Assembly: GCA_029268515.1 (NCBI GenBank)
Contig: JAQWNP010000016.1
Span: 265,649 to 329,648, forward strand
DNA: 64,000 nucleotides
Reading direction: 5' to 3'
Source: Phycisphaerales bacterium
GTDB lineage: Bacteria > Planctomycetota > Phycisphaerae > Phycisphaerales > SM1A02
Below the pieces are notes generated by a model. The model was not told the DNA's origin. It worked only from the letters and a program-made list of their open reading frames with translations, and did no database searches. This document shows positions 46,090-55,072 of this stretch, one piece after another (positions within the stretch are counted from its first letter, which is position 1; every line of letters starts with the position of its first letter). Both the position numbers and the translations under genes were made by a program.

Positions 46090-47351
46090 GATGCACTGTC
46101 CAGTTTGATCGCATCGATCTGATCAACCTCAAGCCGGAATGGGCCAGCTTTCTTGTCGTACATATAAAACTCGATTGCTCGAACGTCATCTGGCGAAATA
46201 CGCCCCGCCATGCGCTCTCCAAAGAAGTGCCGTTCCATCTCATTAATCGGTATCACAACCGAGGTCCATGTGTCTTTTTCTGTTGGAAAACGTGTCCAGT
46301 AACTATCCGCACCTCGCACACTCGATTTACGAGTACCAATAATCCATGTCCGACCATCGCCACGTACCCGCATTTTAATTGCGTCGGCGCCACGCATTGA
46401 GCCTTCTTTCAGGTTCCGGCGGATCGAAGAAAAACCACCGTTGTTTTCCAGCGATGTTTCACCTGAAAAAATCATAGAGCCATTATTGATATTCACTTGG
46501 CCAGTCGAACGACCACCCATAACGCCATCAAGAACGATATCCCAATTTCGAGACTCATTCTTGTCATCAAAGCCCAACAGTGCATTTTCAGTCGAGACAT
46601 TTTTCTTTGGTGTGTTCATCGAAGAGGTATCCGCGTTCATAGCCAATCGATCAATAATGCGACGATATGCCCATGCCTTATCAGAGTCCGTTTTACTGGC
46701 CGCTGCTGTTGCTATTTCAGTCTTGAGTTGGCTTCGATCAGACTCACTCAAACCAAAACCGCCCGAGAGGTAAATCGCTTCAAGTGCTGTTGCATAGACG
46801 TCGGCACAAGCACCTGTATTACCGTCGTTATAAAGTGGAACACCTCGCTCGATTGTGACCATCAATAACGCATACAGCGGGTTTTGAGCTGGAGGCGGCA
46901 TGAGAACTCGATCAATCACATGCACAACACCGTTGCTTGCGCTGAGATCTGCAGCACTCACTGCAGCATCTCCGACAAGCACACGCCCCTGCACATAAGA
47001 CACCGGCAACTCTGTTCCGGCAAGCGTCGTTACCGAGTCACGCCCAATCAGATCTGCTGCCATGAGATTGCCCGACACGACATGGTGGGTCAAGATCCGC
47101 TTAAGCGTTGGCGTGCCTGGCTCAGCCAAGACAGCTTGCAACACCTGAGGATCCACCTTTGCAAAGGCTGAATTCGCAGGAGCGAAGACTGTAAAAGGCC
47201 CCTGGCCAGACAGTGCCCCACCTAAATCAGCTGCAGTCACAGCTGTCACTAACGTACTGAGATCATCACTACTCACAGCCAACTCAACGATATTCGGCTG
47301 AGGCGATGCGAAAGCAAGCGTCGCTGCAATAGCAATTGTCGAAATGGTCAT
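46086..47351 (-). CDS. Exported fasciclin-CIA30 fusion protein
   Basis: After a signal peptide ([18 protein letters not shown]) comes one fasciclin domain, about residues 20-150, with [16 protein letters not shown] and [15 protein letters not shown]. Residues about 155-245 are a linker containing several helices. The C-terminal 170 residues are a CIA30/NDUFAF1-type beta-sandwich ([36 protein letters not shown]). The ATG at 47351 is supported by GGGAGAG upstream. Fasciclin domains mediate adhesion; CIA30 in eukaryotes aids complex I assembly. The joint role here is unknown. Confidence 0.9.
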   Translation of the reverse strand: MTISTIAIAATLAFASPQPNIVELAVSSDDLSTLVTAVTAADLGGALSGQGPFTVFAPANSAFAKVDPQVLQAVLAEPGTPTLKRILTHHVVSGNLMAADLIGRDSVTTLAGTELPVSYVQGRVLVGDAAVSAADLSASNGVVHVIDRVLMPPPAQNPLYALLMVTIERGVPLYNDGNTGACADVYATALEAIYLSGGFGLSESDRSQLKTEIATAAASKTDSDKAWAYRRIIDRLAMNADTSSMNTPKKNVSTENALLGFDDKNESRNWDIVLDGVMGGRSTGQVNINNGSMIFSGETSLENNGGFSSIRRNLKEGSMRGADAIKMRVRGDGRTWIIGTRKSSVRGADSYWTRFPTEKDTWTSVVIPINEMERHFFGERMAGRISPDDVRAIEFYMYDKKAGPFRLEVDQIDAIKLDSAS

Positions 47352-47405
47352 TTTATTCTCTCCCTCTAATAACACTCATTCTTGAGTAAAGTGCTTGTTT
47401 ACAAT

Positions 47406-47981
47406 TTATTCCTTTAGGGCTTCAGCCACTTTCATCAGCTCTAGTAGTCGCGTTGCTGAAAAGCCTTGATCCCAGAACCAACGAACAATACCGTTCTTAT
47501 CGATGAGAATGATGCGTCCATTATTTGGTTTTTCATTCCCCGTAAACTCTACAACTGGCTTCGCAGCGCTTCCGTAAAGCGTAACGACCGATGCCCAATC
47601 TTCCCTTGGTATTCCACCTCGCATACCATTATCAATCACCGAACTAAACAAACTTGGAATGGCACCGGGAATCGTGGGCACTTCAACAATGCGGTCAGAA
47701 AACTCCATTTGCACTAAACCAATTGTCCACCGGTCCAAGTCAAACTGGGTCTCCTGCACATACCCAACCAATAGCAGCAATGGACTACCCAAATAGGCGC
47801 CAGGCAAGGCAACGGGAACCTCATTCAATGATTCACCAGTGACTTTTGGAAACGGCTCACCGACTGGATTCCGATTTTTCCAAACAGTCTGACACCCATT
47901 GATTGAAAGCACACTTCCTGTCACCAATAAAAGGACAGCAAGAACATACCACTGCTTTCGAAGTCTTCTAACAATAGCCAT
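47406..47981 (-). CDS. Predicted lipoprotein with possible thioredoxin-like fold
   Basis: The ATG at 47981 follows AGGAAGG. The N-terminus is a signal with lipobox SINGC, so the mature protein is probably anchored at Cys of about residue 30. The C-terminal part, NGRIILIDKNGIVRWFWDQG, has the beta-hairpin character of thioredoxin-like proteins, but no CxxC is present. A loose resemblance to the mitochondrial ATP10 assembly factor was noticed and is not firm. It lies 55 bases upstream of the fasciclin-CIA30 gene on the same strand, so the two may be cotranscribed. Confidence 0.7.
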   Translation of the reverse strand: MAIVRRLRKQWYVLAVLLLVTGSVLSINGCQTVWKNRNPVGEPFPKVTGESLNEVPVALPGAYLGSPLLLLVGYVQETQFDLDRWTIGLVQMEFSDRIVEVPTIPGAIPSLFSSVIDNGMRGGIPREDWASVVTLYGSAAKPVVEFTGNEKPNNGRIILIDKNGIVRWFWDQGFSATRLLELMKVAEALKE

Positions 47982-48165
47982 ATGACCTTCCTTGAGCTGG
48001 TGTAGACCAACTTCATCACAGCCCCACATAGTAGGCTAGACGGCCACAAATAGTCCGCTCAACAGCACCGTTAAGTCGAGTCATCTTCAACTACACAAAA
48101 ACTAAACATATCTCGGCAAAGCCGCTCTACTGCGCGCTGGGCTAAATTACGAGCGATAAATGCCT

Positions 48166-49410
48166 CTAACCGCCAGCCACTACCTTGCCCAGGCTAAAGA
48201 TCGGCAAGAGAAGAGCAATCGCCATTCCACCAATCACAACACCCATAAAGATGATCATAATTGGTTCAATGTAGCGGGTTGCTTGCTTAACGGCTGAGTC
48301 CAGTTCTTCTTCACTGTAAGTCGCAACTCTATGCATAACCTCTGGCAGGCGACCAGATCTTTCGCCAGATGCAATCATCGATGCAACATTTGGTGGAACA
48401 AGAGTGCTCTCGGTAACCGCATCACTCAACTGACGCCCCTGACGTACATGTTGCTCCATGCGATCCCACAACTCTTCATAATAGACGTTTTTAGTAACGC
48501 CTCGGCAAATCCGAATAATGTCTATTAGGTTCACACCCGCCGTGAGTAACGTGGCCATTGTTTGAGACGCACGTGTGAGATAGAGCTGTCGAAAGATAGT
48601 GCTAATAATTGGCACGTTTAATCGGAGCCAGTCGCGAATGCGTTGAGCAAACCGTCTTTGCCAAGACACCACGAAAAAGAGCATCAGGCCAAGTAGCACT
48701 GGACCATAAACATAGTACTGCGTTGTAACGAAGCTGCTTACATCTAATAGGAACTGCGTTGGCGCCGGCAGTGATGTTGATCGCATTTCATAAATTCGAG
48801 CAAATCGAGGCAACACAAACACGATTAGAAAACCAGTCATAAGTAGCGCCGTACCCATCATAAAAAGTGGGTAAGCGATTGCGCCCTTGATCTTTTTTGC
48901 AGTCTTGCGCTCTTTGGCTAGATAATCAGCAATGCGGCCAAGCATTTCTGCCATCGTTCCTGATGCCTCCGATGCCTTCATCAGACTCACCATCATGTTC
49001 GGGAATGCCCTCGGCCAACGAGCCATGGCTACGGAAAATGCTTCACCTGCGTGAATATCATTCCGAAGAGCCTCAATCACCTGACGGAAATCCTTCTTAC
49101 TCGTGTGCAGTAGAAATGCATCAAGGGCTTCCGCTAATGGCACACCCGTTTCGAGCATGACCGACAACTCTCTAGCAAAAGAAATCACATCTTCACGTGT
49201 AACACTCTTGGCAGCCTCTTGACGACGAATCTCATCGATACTTAGCTCTTCTGTGATATCGCCAGGATTATCTTTGACTGAAAGAACGTACTTGCCTTCA
49301 GAACGCAAGCGATTCGCTACCGCATCGGCACTCTCTCCAGCCAACATCCCAGTGACAATACCACCAGCGCCATCACGAGCTCGAAATGCATATGTGCTTT
49401 GCATTGACAT
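48166..49410 (-). CDS. gspF: Type II secretion/type IV pilus inner-membrane platform protein
   Basis: GspF/PilC platform protein that couples the assembly ATPase to pilin insertion. Two repeated cytoplasmic helical domains (first one with FARELSVMLETGVPLAEAL, second with MATLLTAGVNLIDIIRICRG) alternate with three membrane spans. The N-terminus YAFRARDGAGGIVTGML is typical. Length 414. It is the last gene of the long minus-strand pilus operon, 16 bases after the ATPase gene. Confidence 0.95.
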   Translation of the reverse strand: MSMQSTYAFRARDGAGGIVTGMLAGESADAVANRLRSEGKYVLSVKDNPGDITEELSIDEIRRQEAAKSVTREDVISFARELSVMLETGVPLAEALDAFLLHTSKKDFRQVIEALRNDIHAGEAFSVAMARWPRAFPNMMVSLMKASEASGTMAEMLGRIADYLAKERKTAKKIKGAIAYPLFMMGTALLMTGFLIVFVLPRFARIYEMRSTSLPAPTQFLLDVSSFVTTQYYVYGPVLLGLMLFFVVSWQRRFAQRIRDWLRLNVPIISTIFRQLYLTRASQTMATLLTAGVNLIDIIRICRGVTKNVYYEELWDRMEQHVRQGRQLSDAVTESTLVPPNVASMIASGERSGRLPEVMHRVATYSEEELDSAVKQATRYIEPIMIIFMGVVIGGMAIALLLPIFSLGKVVAGG

Positions 49411-49426
49411 AGGTCACTTCTAGACA

Positions 49427-51160
49427 TCACATACTTGTGACGTAAAGAACCTCCTCTGTCGTTGTGAGACCTGCTCGAACTTTTTGCATACCATCTTCGC
49501 GCAGACTCTTGTGGCCACTCTTCACCAAGTACTGGCGAATTTCTTGTAGCGTAGCGCCACTACTTATAAGCTTGAGAAGCTTTTCATCAATAATGAGCAG
49601 TTCAAAAATACCAATTCGCCCTGCAAATCCTGTTCCGCGACAACGTGTACAGCCACGTCCATGGTAAAGGGACTCGATAGGCACACCTGCATGCTCTGCT
49701 GTCGCTTTAGCAACATGGTCTGGCTCATAAGCCTCACGGCAATGTGGACATATTTTCCTGACCAACCGTTGCGCCAAGACTCCTCGCAATGTTGCCGCGA
49801 CAAGATACGGCTCAATGCCAAGGTTTACTAATCGAATAACAGCGCTGGGCGCATCATTGGTGTGCAACGTAGACAGCACCAGATGCCCAGTTAGAGCTGC
49901 TTGAGTAACAATTGTTGCTGTTTCCGTATCGCGAACTTCACCAACCATCATGATGTCTGGATCCTGTCGCAACAATGCTCGAAGCGCCAGCGAAAATGTA
50001 AAGCCCGATCTCTCATTAACCTGCGACTGATGAATGCCGCCAATATTCGCTTCTACAGGATCTTCCACTGTCGAGATATTTAGTTCATCTCGATCCATTT
50101 GCTCAAGCACAGAATAGAGCGTTGTTGATTTACCTGAACCAGTTGGCCCAGTCACCAATACAACACCATTGGGCTGCTCAATAACCTGCTGCCAATTTGA
50201 TAACATCTCTGGCGAAAATCCAATCTTGTCGAGTGGCATCCGCGTGTTTTGGCTATCAATGATTCGAATCGCAACCTTTTCGCCAAATTTGCCTGGCATA
50301 CTCGACACACGCAAATCAATAGGCCGCCCTTCAAGCATGACATGAATGTCACCATCCTGAGGAATCCTGCGCTCCGAGATATCCAGGTTGCTCATAATCT
50401 TGATACGACTACAAATCGCCGCATGCATCTTGTGTGGCGGGCACAACTTTTGAAATAGCTTGCCATCAATACGGTAACGCACACGAAGTTGATGATCGTC
50501 TGGTTCAATGTGAATATCACTTGCGCCTTCTTGCACTGCAGAAAAGATGATGAAATTCACCAACTTTACGACCGGACTATGCCCTGCAACTTCTTCAAGG
50601 TCGGAGATCTCTGTGACTTGCCGTTCAATAACACTGAAGTCTTCTTCATCAATATCTTCGTAGATGTCATCAATGACAAAGACATTTGCTGCCGGCAAAT
50701 AGGATGCTAAAGCGGATCCTATATCTTCGGCTGTAGCGGCTGCAATCTGCACTTCGTGCCCGGTCATGCGACTTATCTCTTCAATCAGGAAGAGATTGGC
50801 TGGCTCTGCCACTGCAACGGTGAGCACACCTCTAACCAAGAACAAAGGCAGCACACGATGTTCTTCAACAAACTCCCTCGGCAGTACTTCTACGACCTTG
50901 GGATCTGCAAATCGCGTCGTATTTGAAACGAAAGGTATGCCATAGGCATCTGCAAGAACTTCAAGCACTTGCTCATCTGTGAGATACCCTAACTCAACTA
51001 AAACCTCACCAAGAAGCTTGTGATGCCCGGCATCGGATTGTTTATCTAATGCCTCAGAGAGCTGTCCATCATCCAGATACCCGCGCGCTACAAGCATTTC
51101 TCCCAACGGAAGTTGGGGAAGTGCTCCAAGATGAGTCAACTTGTCATTTGGGCTTATCAT
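49427..51160 (-). CDS. gspE: GspE/PilB assembly ATPase with tandem MshEN-like motifs
   Basis: Hexameric ATPase driving pilus or pseudopilus assembly. The C-terminal motor has Walker A GPTGSGKSTTLYSV, Walker B region DPDIMMVGEVRD and the zinc tetracysteine CPHC...CTRC. The N-terminal 150 residues hold two tandem MshEN-like motifs, LGEMLVARGYLDDGQLSEAL and LGEVLVELGYLTDEQVLEVL, the c-di-GMP-binding unit defined in MshE. The Arg that starts the motif in MshE is Pro and Leu here. Length 577. It is followed by gspF and preceded by a STAS gene. Confidence 0.95.
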   Translation of the reverse strand: MISPNDKLTHLGALPQLPLGEMLVARGYLDDGQLSEALDKQSDAGHHKLLGEVLVELGYLTDEQVLEVLADAYGIPFVSNTTRFADPKVVEVLPREFVEEHRVLPLFLVRGVLTVAVAEPANLFLIEEISRMTGHEVQIAAATAEDIGSALASYLPAANVFVIDDIYEDIDEEDFSVIERQVTEISDLEEVAGHSPVVKLVNFIIFSAVQEGASDIHIEPDDHQLRVRYRIDGKLFQKLCPPHKMHAAICSRIKIMSNLDISERRIPQDGDIHVMLEGRPIDLRVSSMPGKFGEKVAIRIIDSQNTRMPLDKIGFSPEMLSNWQQVIEQPNGVVLVTGPTGSGKSTTLYSVLEQMDRDELNISTVEDPVEANIGGIHQSQVNERSGFTFSLALRALLRQDPDIMMVGEVRDTETATIVTQAALTGHLVLSTLHTNDAPSAVIRLVNLGIEPYLVAATLRGVLAQRLVRKICPHCREAYEPDHVAKATAEHAGVPIESLYHGRGCTRCRGTGFAGRIGIFELLIIDEKLLKLISSGATLQEIRQYLVKSGHKSLREDGMQKVRAGLTTTEEVLYVTSM

Positions 51161-51169
51161 CTATTTGTC

Positions 51170-51505
51170 CTAGACAAGGCTCCGTGCTGCCGACTCCACA
51201 GAATCGTGCATGCTAAAACGCTGCTCTAAACGCGTAATTGAAAAGATCTTTCCTACTGCCTCCGATGGACGCACTAATCGAAGTTGCCCACCGCAACGAG
51301 AAACCTCTTCAGACAACCAAAGCAACAGCTCTAGCCCTGCAGAGTCAATCATTTCCAAATTTAGTAGATCTAACACCATTTCAATTTTGCCATCATTAAT
51401 GCGCTCTAGAAAAGCACGGCGAAACGTATCAGTTTCATCTACTGAGAGCGTACCTTGCACACCAATAACGGTTTTACGATCGTGATCTTCAAAGGTAATT
51501 TTCAT
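51170..51505 (-). CDS. STAS-domain protein (anti-anti-sigma type)
   Basis: A 111-residue STAS domain of the SpoIIAA kind. The conserved loop is seen in VLDLLNLEMIDSAGLELLLW, with Ser in the usual phosphorylation site (DSAGL). It would bind a switch-protein kinase or partner. It overlaps the HD-GYP gene by ATGA and lies ten bases before the ATPase gene, so it belongs to the pilus regulatory block. No RsbW-like kinase is in the window. Confidence 0.92.
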   Translation of the reverse strand: MKITFEDHDRKTVIGVQGTLSVDETDTFRRAFLERINDGKIEMVLDLLNLEMIDSAGLELLLWLSEEVSRCGGQLRLVRPSEAVGKIFSITRLEQRFSMHDSVESAARSLV

Positions 51506-53157
51506 GCTGCATACCCTCGGTGCTGTGCATACATTTGATCGTCAGCGCGATGCTTCGCAACCATACGGTCGTATTCGCTAAAATCGAGACTTAAGAAGAG
51601 TGGCACGAGCTCTGGATCAAACTGCGATCCAGCGTTTCTCTTAATCTCTTGAAGAACTTCGTCGCGATCTCTTGCAGAGCGATAGGTACGTGTAGAACTC
51701 ATCGCATCAAATGCATCTGCCAATGAAATGATTCTCGCCACAAGAGGAACGTCTTTGCCACATAATGCATGTGGATATCCTTTACCGTCCCATCTTTCGT
51801 GGTGATAAAGCACGCCAACTAAAACATCTTGAAGCTCGGGTATGTCTTTCAGAATTCGATAACCCATTTCAGGATGCCGGCGAATCCATTCAAACTCCTC
51901 TGAATTCAAATCTCCTGCTTTTTGGAGGACTGCTTCAGGAACTCCAATCTTACCGACATCATGAACCAGTCCTGTGATTCGCATGCGTGACACAGTGCTC
52001 TCATCAAGGCCAGCTGCTCGTCCTAACAATTGCGTGAGATGAGCAACACGGCGAGAGTGACCACATGTGTAGCGATCCTTGGCATCAATCGAGGCCGTGA
52101 GCGCCTCAAGCGTACCCAGAAACATCGCATTTAAATTGTCGTACAGCGCCGAGTTCTCTAAGAAAATGGCCATGTGTGTGGCTGCTGCACCCAACAGTTT
52201 CATGTCTACAGAAGAAGCACCTGTCTGATCCCCCGGCCGCTGACCAGCCACAAGGACGCCCATGAGATTTGAATCAGCACATATAGGATGGGCTAACACT
52301 GTGGGGCCAAGATCAGCGAAATGCTCGTGCTCAACTCGTTCACCCGGTTCAAGAACTGAAGGTTGACCAATTTGGACCTCTTGCAGCAGATCTCTTGAAA
52401 GCACTTGAACACGCTGGGGTGCTGTTGGTGCAACACCCGTCATAATCAATCGCCCTGCCAGGCTCTTGAGTTTTCCGGAATCATCTGCCAACTGCACACC
52501 AATCCACCGGTATGGCAGTGTCTGCAGTAGCTCTTCGCAAGCCATTCGAACAAACCGCTCTGGCTCTTGCTCTACCGTCATGTTGCCAATGATGGTGTAG
52601 AGCAGGTTAATCTCTTCGAAAGAATCGCCTAGCTGCTGCCCTACACTTTCAATGGCAGCTCTATCTGACTCTGTACGATGATGATCTTCATGAAGGCATT
52701 TCGCCAATTGCACGAGCCGTGGAATATCGCTTTCAGACGACGGAGGCAACTGACCTAACATTTTTTGTGTTATTTTTAGATCGAGACTTGCTGCTTGGCA
52801 CATCGATACGAGCTGCTCTGACTTAAGGATCGCATGCGTTGGAATCACAACAACTGAATATCCTTCACGACCACGTCGCATGGATAATGGAATAGGCGCA
52901 AGCCAGACACCAGGAATCATTTCACGAGGCTTAGGATCTGCTTCACCATTCCAATGCGTCGCCGCATTTTCTAGAGCACGGCGTATCGGACCGGTATTTC
53001 CAAAGAGCATGGCAAACCAATCACCAATGCCTCGGTCAAATCGAATCGCTTTACCATCAACATCACAAATCAAGAGACATAGGCCAGCGCTACGAAGTCG
53101 TGTTGCCAAAGCCTCAAAGCCATCACCGGCAATTTGAGCTCGATCGATTAGCTTCAT
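51502..53157 (-). CDS. GAF-like and HD-GYP domain protein (putative c-di-GMP phosphodiesterase)
   Basis: The N-terminal 350 residues contain one or more GAF-like sensory regions (VRMACEELLQTLPYRWIG to GAAATHMAIFLENSALYDN). The C-terminal 170 residues are an HD-GYP domain: CGHSRRVAHLTQLLGRAAG, GLVHDVGKIGVPE and the HHERWDGKGYPHALCGKDVP loop. All expected metal ligands and the GYP segment are present, so hydrolysis of c-di-GMP is likely. Its partner in the operon is an ATPase with c-di-GMP-binding-type motifs. It overlaps the response regulator by ATGA. Confidence 0.93.
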   Translation of the reverse strand: MKLIDRAQIAGDGFEALATRLRSAGLCLLICDVDGKAIRFDRGIGDWFAMLFGNTGPIRRALENAATHWNGEADPKPREMIPGVWLAPIPLSMRRGREGYSVVVIPTHAILKSEQLVSMCQAASLDLKITQKMLGQLPPSSESDIPRLVQLAKCLHEDHHRTESDRAAIESVGQQLGDSFEEINLLYTIIGNMTVEQEPERFVRMACEELLQTLPYRWIGVQLADDSGKLKSLAGRLIMTGVAPTAPQRVQVLSRDLLQEVQIGQPSVLEPGERVEHEHFADLGPTVLAHPICADSNLMGVLVAGQRPGDQTGASSVDMKLLGAAATHMAIFLENSALYDNLNAMFLGTLEALTASIDAKDRYTCGHSRRVAHLTQLLGRAAGLDESTVSRMRITGLVHDVGKIGVPEAVLQKAGDLNSEEFEWIRRHPEMGYRILKDIPELQDVLVGVLYHHERWDGKGYPHALCGKDVPLVARIISLADAFDAMSSTRTYRSARDRDEVLQEIKRNAGSQFDPELVPLFLSLDFSEYDRMVAKHRADDQMYAQHRGYAA

Positions 53158-53564
53158 GATGCACCCCCTGAAGGCTCACCTACAACAGTAGTTTGCCTAG
53201 CAAGTATCTCTTGAACGATTTCGAGCACCTCTCGCGGACTAAAGGGCTTACTCAAAACGCGATGTACATTCCCAAGAGAACGATCTGCGTCGTCAAGCGA
53301 GTGGCCGCGAGCAGTGAGAATAATGACAGGGATACCAGCCGTTGAAACATCCTCAAGTAAAACCCGACACATCTCTGTACCGGTCAAATATGGCATCTGA
53401 TGATCGGTCAAAATAATGTCCGGAAGATGCGTCCGTGCTGCATCTGCACCTTCCTCACCATCGACAGCCGTGAAGACTTCAAAGCCCGCTTTGCGCAGCT
53501 TGATAGCCAGCACCTGAACGATGCCAAGTTCATCATCAATGACGAGAATCTTGGGTGACATCAT
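53154..53564 (-). CDS. Single-domain response regulator
   Basis: A CheY-like receiver of 136 residues without output domain. Acidic pocket VIDDE, phosphoacceptor Asp in IILTDHQMPYLTG, Thr in VIILTARGHS and Lys in VLSKPFSPREV are all in place. It lies eight bases after the histidine kinase gene, its likely phosphodonor, and overlaps the HD-GYP gene. Confidence 0.95.
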   Translation of the reverse strand: MMSPKILVIDDELGIVQVLAIKLRKAGFEVFTAVDGEEGADAARTHLPDIILTDHQMPYLTGTEMCRVLLEDVSTAGIPVIILTARGHSLDDADRSLGNVHRVLSKPFSPREVLEIVQEILARQTTVVGEPSGGAS

Positions 53565-53572
53565 GTGCTCCC

Positions 53573-55039
53573 TTAGGCCGCCTTACGGGCACCCTCATAG
53601 TTCATCGGAATAGTGAACCAGAACCGCGATCCCATCCCTAACGTCGAATCAATCCCAATTTGACCACGGTGCACTTTTTCTACGATGTTCTTGCAGAGAT
53701 TGAGGCCAAGGCCTGTTCCCTTGGCAATCCGCTTGTAGTTTTCGACTCGATAGAACTTATCGAAGACCCGGCACTGATCGGAAGGCGAAAGCCCCAGTCC
53801 TGTATCCGCCACAGACATCACGATGCCTCGAATGAGGTTATCGGAATCACCATGCAATGTGACCCGACCGCCGTCTGGCGTGTACTTAATGGCATTCGAA
53901 ACCAGATTGAGAAGCACCTGAAAGAGCATATCTTCATCACCTTCTACTGATAGATCGACTGGAGCGAGCTTCGTATTTAGTGAGATCTTCTTCCTTCTGG
54001 CCTCTGGTTCAATCGTTTTGACCACTCTGTCGGCCACCTGCCGCATATCTACTCGATCCCGCTCCACCTTGAGGAGCCCTGCTTCAATCCGGCTGATATT
54101 GAGCATATTGTCAATCAGGCGTCCCAAACGCTCGGTCTCGCTATGGATGACCTCATAGAAGGAGTGTCGTGCTTCATCGTCTTCTGCATCTCCATCAACA
54201 AGCATTTCCACATACCCACGAATCGCTGAAAGAGGTGTACGCAATTCATGGCTTGCTTTGGATACAAAGTCCGACTTCATTCTTGATATTTCGCGCTCGC
54301 GCGACAGATCATGAATAATGGTGACCACACCACTCACTTTATTACGATGATCCTCGACACAAGTCATAACAATTTCGCAGGCTGATGTCGTTGCTTCGCC
54401 TGATCGCATGATGTCGAGATCATGCTCAATCCGCCGATCATCAGATACATTCCCGCTCTCACGGGTGTCATTAATGAGATCACAAAGAGCGGCGTCTTTA
54501 AGCACTGTATGAATCGACTGATGGCTTGCTACTTCAAGATCAAATCCAAGAGTCCGCGCTGCCGCCTCGTTCGCCAGGATAATCTCATTGAAAGAATCTG
54601 TGACCAATACTGGATCTCGAAGAGCATTAAGCACAGTCTCGACTTGGCGCCCCTGTGCTTGGGTCACTTGATGACGAATCTGGAGATCACGAAGATGATT
54701 GCGAAGAGATTCTTCACGTCTCTGCGAACGATCTACTGCGCTTACAAATGAGTTTGTTATTGGCGACAACCAACGTGAGGGCCTAGGCACCTGTGCGCCT
54801 TCTTCCCCAGCAGCAGTAATAAAACGCTGAGCTTGCATCAGTGATCGGTCAATGGCAATTCCAAAAGGCAACAAGACAACTGCAAAGCCAAGCCCAATGA
54901 AACCAACCATGACAATAACCCGAGCGCCTGGTGCAAGTGCCTCGAACATGCCGCCTGCGCTAAAAAGCCACAGCACCACGACAACAATCGAGGTCATCAA
55001 TACAAACAGAGTCAGACTTGCAATCTTACCCACACGCAC
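53573..55039 (-). CDS. Membrane sensor histidine kinase with PAS domain
   Basis: Two N-terminal membrane spans (residues about 7-26 and 41-62) are followed by a linker, a PAS domain (VLNALRDPVLVTDSFNEIIL and on) and the kinase core. The H-box is SKASHELRTPLSAIRGYVEM, the N-box NLVSNAIKYTPDGG, the G1 VADTGLGL, the F-box FDKFYRV and G2 GTGLGLNLCKN. The arrangement resembles PhoR/VicK kinases. The periplasmic loop is very short, so it probably senses an internal or membrane signal. The start is GTG with GGGG eight bases before it. It sits in the pilus operon ahead of its response regulator. Confidence 0.95.
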   Translation of the reverse strand: MRVGKIASLTLFVLMTSIVVVVLWLFSAGGMFEALAPGARVIVMVGFIGLGFAVVLLPFGIAIDRSLMQAQRFITAAGEEGAQVPRPSRWLSPITNSFVSAVDRSQRREESLRNHLRDLQIRHQVTQAQGRQVETVLNALRDPVLVTDSFNEIILANEAAARTLGFDLEVASHQSIHTVLKDAALCDLINDTRESGNVSDDRRIEHDLDIMRSGEATTSACEIVMTCVEDHRNKVSGVVTIIHDLSREREISRMKSDFVSKASHELRTPLSAIRGYVEMLVDGDAEDDEARHSFYEVIHSETERLGRLIDNMLNISRIEAGLLKVERDRVDMRQVADRVVKTIEPEARRKKISLNTKLAPVDLSVEGDEDMLFQVLLNLVSNAIKYTPDGGRVTLHGDSDNLIRGIVMSVADTGLGLSPSDQCRVFDKFYRVENYKRIAKGTGLGLNLCKNIVEKVHRGQIGIDSTLGMGSRFWFTIPMNYEGARKAA

Positions 55040-55072
55040 GCTTGTTGCCCCTTTTGGATCTGAAGGTAATCG

